NCBI GenBank assembly: GCA_903927685.1
Contig: CAIYOB010000493.1
Span: 1 to 17,904 of the forward strand
Length of the DNA stretch: 17,904 nucleotides
Direction of reading: 5' to 3'
Origin: an uncultured Planctomycetaceae bacterium
GTDB taxonomy: Bacteria; Planctomycetota; Planctomycetia; Pirellulales; Pirellulaceae
Shown here: in pieces, positions 15,212 to 17,904 of the stretch
Layout of the letters: every line of letters starts with the position of its first letter
Position numbering within the stretch: the stretch's first letter is position 1
Translations under genes and position numbers: made by a program
The notes under the pieces: generated by a model
Told to the model about the DNA's origin: nothing
The model's database searches: none
What the model saw: the letters and a program-made list of their open reading frames with translations, nothing else

Positions 15212-15242
15212 GGCAAGGAAGATTATTAGCTGGCCGGCGGCT
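15212..15242 (-). promoter_or_regulatory. Weak candidate promoter for the cytochrome gene
   Basis: Immediately upstream of ATG 15211 on the minus strand, TTGCTC is followed by 17 nt and AATAAT. The last base of AATAAT lies only about 10 nt from the ATG, and no Shine-Dalgarno is visible in between. If used, the message would be leaderless or nearly so. The -35 match is poor (three of six). Confidence 0.25.
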
Positions 15243-15394
15243 GGGAGCAACCCGAAAACGCCTCTGGAGCTTACGCAATCAACCAGGGGCGAGGATCCTG
15301 TCGGTGAGAATTGCGAAAACGTGGGGCTGCTTCGTGGCTGAGTCTTTCGATAGGCGGGCGGAGCCACCGATGCCATTCGCTGTTGAAAGGCAGG

Positions 15395-15423
15395 TCGACG
15401 GACTCGCCCGGCCCGCGTACAAT
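15395..15423 (+). promoter_or_regulatory. Candidate promoter for the Rpn-family gene
   Basis: TCGACG (15395-15400; two mismatches) is followed by a 17-nt spacer and TACAAT (15418-15423; one mismatch). Transcription would start near 15430, leaving a leader of about 39 nt that contains an AGGAA sequence just before the ATG at 15469. Confidence 0.5.
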
Positions 15424-15468
15424 GGATGCGGGAACGAATGATCCAGCCGAATCGAGGCAGGAACTCCA

Positions 15469-16347
15469 ATGTTGCTGGGAATCAAACCCACTGTCGATTT
15501 TGTGTTCAAGAAGGTGTTTGGCAGTCCGGAGAATATCCCCGTTCTGATCGGGTTGCTGAACGCCATCCTGAAGCTCGTCCATCCGATTGTCCACGTGGAG
15601 ATCCTCAATCCATTCAGTTACCAGGAATTTGCGGACGAAAAGCTTGTCGTCCTGGACATCCGGGCCCGTGATTCGTCGGGCCGGTGGCTGAACATCGAGA
15701 TGCAGGTCACAGTTTTTGCCGGGCTGTTGCAGCGGCTGGTCTACTACGCGTGCACGATGTACGTCGCGCAACTGGAAACTGGCCGGAGCTACGCGGATCT
15801 GCGGTCGGCAATTTCGATTTGCCTGCTCAACAGGAAACTGATTTACGGCGACACGATCCCTCACCACCGTTTTCGGTTGGCGGACCCGGAGCACGACCTG
15901 GAGGTTTCGGATGCCATCGAAGTGCACACACTGGAGTTGACGAAGTATAACTTGCTGGAGGCGACGATTTCGTCCGCTCCGCCGATTGAGCAATGGGCGT
16001 TTTTCTTCTTGTTTGCGGATCGTTACGAGTCGGAACGTTTGCGGGCATTGCTGCCGGGCGTCGAGTTTCAGCGAGCGATTTCGGGGGTCGAAGCCATCGC
16101 AGCCAAGACGGAGGATCGAATAATGTACGACCAGCGTTTGAAAGCCCAACGCGACTATCAGTGGGGCTTGGACAGCGCGCGGCAAGAAGGTTGGGAAGGC
16201 GGTGAATTGGCAGGGAGGATCCGAGTGCTCCAGGAACTTCTCGGCGAACCGGCAGCTTCCGGAGCAAGTCTGCGCGACTTGACCATCAGCGAACTGTCCG
16301 GGATTCTGGCGGATTTGCAGCAGCGTCTGCGGTCGCGCGAATCCTGA
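15469..16347 (+). CDS. Rpn-family recombination-promoting nuclease / PD-(D/E)XK transposase-family protein
   Basis: The 292-residue protein starts at ATG 15469 with AGGAA 5 nt upstream. The N-terminus, GIKPTVDFVFKKVFGSPEN, is the hallmark opening of the Rpn/PDDEXK_2 group (often annotated 'Rpn family recombination-promoting nuclease/putative transposase'). The active-site region is VVLDIRARDSSGRWLNIEMQ, with D63, E77 and Q79 forming the D...ExQ variant of the PD-(D/E)XK site. The segment YYACTMYVAQLETGRSYADL is also typical. The C-terminal third is helical and variable, with a QEGWEGGELAGRIRVLQELL segment like the repeats that end many members. Characterised Rpn proteins cleave DNA and can promote RecA-independent recombination; some are linked to phage defence. 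The gene overlaps the convergent helicase/ARH gene by 62 bp at the 3' ends. No inverted terminal repeats are seen around it. Confidence 0.88.
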   Translation: MLLGIKPTVDFVFKKVFGSPENIPVLIGLLNAILKLVHPIVHVEILNPFSYQEFADEKLVVLDIRARDSSGRWLNIEMQVTVFAGLLQRLVYYACTMYVAQLETGRSYADLRSAISICLLNRKLIYGDTIPHHRFRLADPEHDLEVSDAIEVHTLELTKYNLLEATISSAPPIEQWAFFFLFADRYESERLRALLPGVEFQRAISGVEAIAAKTEDRIMYDQRLKAQRDYQWGLDSARQEGWEGGELAGRIRVLQELLGEPAASGASLRDLTISELSGILADLQQRLRSRES

Positions 16348-17904
16348 GCAGGCGGGAAAGAAGCCCGGCCAGGGCTTTGTCGATCAGATCGGGCCGCGCC
16401 AATCCGTTGAGCCACTCCGTAGGAATGCCGGACTCGCCCCAGAAGGCACCGGCCAGTTGTCCGCAGACGGCCCCGGTCGTGTCGGCGTCATCGCCGAGAT
16501 TCACCGCACGCAACACCGCCTCGCCGAAGTCCCGGGCATCGTGAAAAGCCCACAGGGCGGCCTCCAGGCTCTGGACAACGTATCCTGAGCCGACGATATC
16601 GGGCGGGGACTTCGAACGGAAGCTACCGGCAGCCACCTCAGCCACGGCCGGATGCAGCGCAGAGGATCTCTTGAGGAATTCCACCGGCGCCCAGTCCGCG
16701 GCCAGTACTTCCGCACGATCTAATCCATGAAGCAGGCCGCAAAGTACAAGCCCGAGGTAAGCGCACGACGACAGACACTGCGGGCTGGCATGCGTAGGCA
16801 GGCTGGATTCGGTCAGCTTTTCGACCAGTTCATCCAGTCGCGCCGGAAACAGATGGCTGTAGCGGATCGGCACGGGAGCTAGCCGCATGATCGAGCCGTT
16901 CCCGCTGGCATGTTCCGAGCGATCGCCCGAGGTGCGTGCGTCCCCCGTCCGTTCGAAACGGGCCAATGCGCTGCGGGTGGTGATCCCGATGTCAAAGCAG
17001 CGGCCATTCACGGAATAGTGCCCGGATCGCCACCAGGCCACGTACATGGCTGCCTGATCGTTGAGGTCCCAACCGACATGGGCGATGCTATCGGCCAGGG
17101 CTAACGCCGTGCTGGTGTCGTCCGTCCACTCGCCGGGTGCCAGTCCGTGCGGCCCGCCGTCGCGAAAACCGGTCACGGGTTCGAAGCTGCCCGCCACCCT
17201 GAATTCGATGGCCGCGCCCAAGGCGTCCCCGACGGCCAGGCCGAGCAGGACGCCGCGAAGACGATCATCGCGTTTCTCGTCGGTGTCCGGCGGTGGCGCA
17301 GGCTCCTGTTCGCGCTGCACGCGGGGAGCAGCCTTCCAGCGAGCCAGATCGAACGTCAACTCCTTGGCCAATCCCTCGGGCAACGGTACTCGGGCCGCGA
17401 GCGTCTCGCTGGCGCCTTCATCGAACTCGAATTTCTGGCCCATGACGACCTGGAACCAGCGTTCCCGGTCGCGCACGACGCGGAACATCTTCTCGTCGGC
17501 ACTACCGGCCACGAACGGCTGGTACACGCGAATCGGCAAACCGCAGGCTTCCGCCTTGCAGCGGATGCGATCGATACGGCCCGTCTGCTGCTCCAAAGTG
17601 CTCGGATTCCAGTATCCATCGTGGTGGATGACGTGCCGGCAAAACCGATGCAGGTCGATCCCTTCGCCCATCACGCTGCTGCTGACGAGGATCTCCGGGA
17701 ACAACGGGCTATTGAAGGCCAGCGCCAAGCGTTCCCGCGTTTCCAAGTCCGTGTCGCCGTGAACGACGCGAGCCAAAGGCACTACCCGGTAGCTGCGGTC
17801 GTCCCCGTCAACAATGCTCTCGTCGTCGATGTCGATTTGGCTCGGCTCGCGGAGTTTCGAGCAGACGGACACCGCCTTCAAGCACCAAGCCAAGGGATCG
17901 GCCC
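16286..17904 (-). CDS. SF2/SNF2-like helicase (C-terminal domain) fused to ADP-ribosylglycohydrolase; 5' end outside window
   Basis: The frame is open through the right edge, so the true start is beyond 17904; only about 538 residues are visible. Numbering from the TTG codon at 17893, residues 40-150 are the second RecA-like lobe of an SF2 helicase: VVHGDTDLETRERLALAFNS, then SSSVMGEGIDLHRF (motif V-like) and NPSTLEQQTGRIDRIR (motif VI). These are followed by a conserved DEKMFRVVRDRERWFQVVMG tail and RVPLPEGLAKELTFDL. A proline- and charge-rich linker (about 185-210) leads into a complete DraG/ARH-type ADP-ribosylglycohydrolase: RLRGVLLGLAVGDALGAAIE (211-230), GEWTDDT (254-260), GNGSIMR (331-337) and LGDDADTTGAV (466-476). 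The likely Mg2+ ligands T257, D258, D259, D469, D471 and T472 are intact, as in ARH3-type sites. ARH enzymes remove ADP-ribose from proteins or other acceptors. Helicase lobe 1 (Walker A and DEAH box) is outside the window. Confidence 0.88.
   Translation of the reverse strand, partial: ADPLAWCLKAVSVCSKLREPSQIDIDDESIVDGDDRSYRVVPLARVVHGDTDLETRERLALAFNSPLFPEILVSSSVMGEGIDLHRFCRHVIHHDGYWNPSTLEQQTGRIDRIRCKAEACGLPIRVYQPFVAGSADEKMFRVVRDRERWFQVVMGQKFEFDEGASETLAARVPLPEGLAKELTFDLARWKAAPRVQREQEPAPPPDTDEKRDDRLRGVLLGLAVGDALGAAIEFRVAGSFEPVTGFRDGGPHGLAPGEWTDDTSTALALADSIAHVGWDLNDQAAMYVAWWRSGHYSVNGRCFDIGITTRSALARFERTGDARTSGDRSEHASGNGSIMRLAPVPIRYSHLFPARLDELVEKLTESSLPTHASPQCLSSCAYLGLVLCGLLHGLDRAEVLAADWAPVEFLKRSSALHPAVAEVAAGSFRSKSPPDIVGSGYVVQSLEAALWAFHDARDFGEAVLRAVNLGDDADTTGAVCGQLAGAFWGESGIPTEWLNGLARPDLIDKALAGLLSRLLRIRATADAAANPPESRTVR

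Noticed and set aside
15212..15469. An 86-residue N-terminal extension of the cytochrome
   Set aside because: The extension has no protein character, overlaps the divergent promoter region of rpn and would place the membrane anchor internally. The ATG at 15211 gives a normal basic tail plus anchor.

Overview
This GC-rich window looks like the chromosome of a planctomycete (Pirellulales-like). The evidence is gene content, with no rRNA or marker gene to prove it: a Tat-exported GHL10-type glycosyl hydrolase, a secreted right-handed beta-helix protein with a C-terminal lectin-like part, a multiheme cytochrome fused to HEAT and TPR repeats, a GspE-type secretion ATPase, and interspersed CGTAACCCGA-type inverted repeats.

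Layout. (1) 1-2126, minus strand: the 5' end of a GspF/PilC-like gene preceded by a complete gspE/pilB-type ATPase. Upstream is a full-consensus sigma70-type promoter (2099-2126) and a leader of about 220 nt with a 10-bp hairpin. (2) 2323-3701, minus: a complete glucokinase, with the decayed tail of a DUF4091-like protein abutting its stop codon. (3) 3977-5443, plus: a lipoprotein solute-binding protein of the sugar-ABC type, with no permease or ATPase gene beside it. (4) 5444-6421: no protein gene. It holds a tRNA-Ala(CGC) with a candidate promoter and a strong intrinsic terminator, flanked on both sides by copies of the same composite repeat in the same order. (5) 6422-12290, plus: a probable operon of three exported proteins for polysaccharide or glycan breakdown (beta-helix protein, GH29 alpha-L-fucosidase with C-terminal beta-sandwich modules, GHL10-like hydrolase). 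(6) 12291-12718: a convergent intergenic stretch with hairpins and a possible gene remnant. (7) 12719-15211, minus: an octaheme membrane-anchored cytochrome with HEAT and TPR repeats. (8) 15469-16347, plus: an Rpn/PD-(D/E)XK transposase-family protein. (9) 16286 to the window end, minus: the C-terminal part of an SF2/SNF2-like helicase fused to a complete ADP-ribosylglycohydrolase domain, overlapping the rpn gene tail-to-tail by 62 bp.

How the genes fit together. The middle block plausibly forms a secreted glycan-degrading set, with the solute-binding protein and glucokinase handling the sugars released; that link is inference from proximity. The right end is the most unusual part. A helicase fused to an enzyme that removes ADP-ribose, next to a PD-(D/E)XK protein, is a reasonable candidate for part of a genome-defence or DNA-repair module. 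Most of the helicase lies outside the window.
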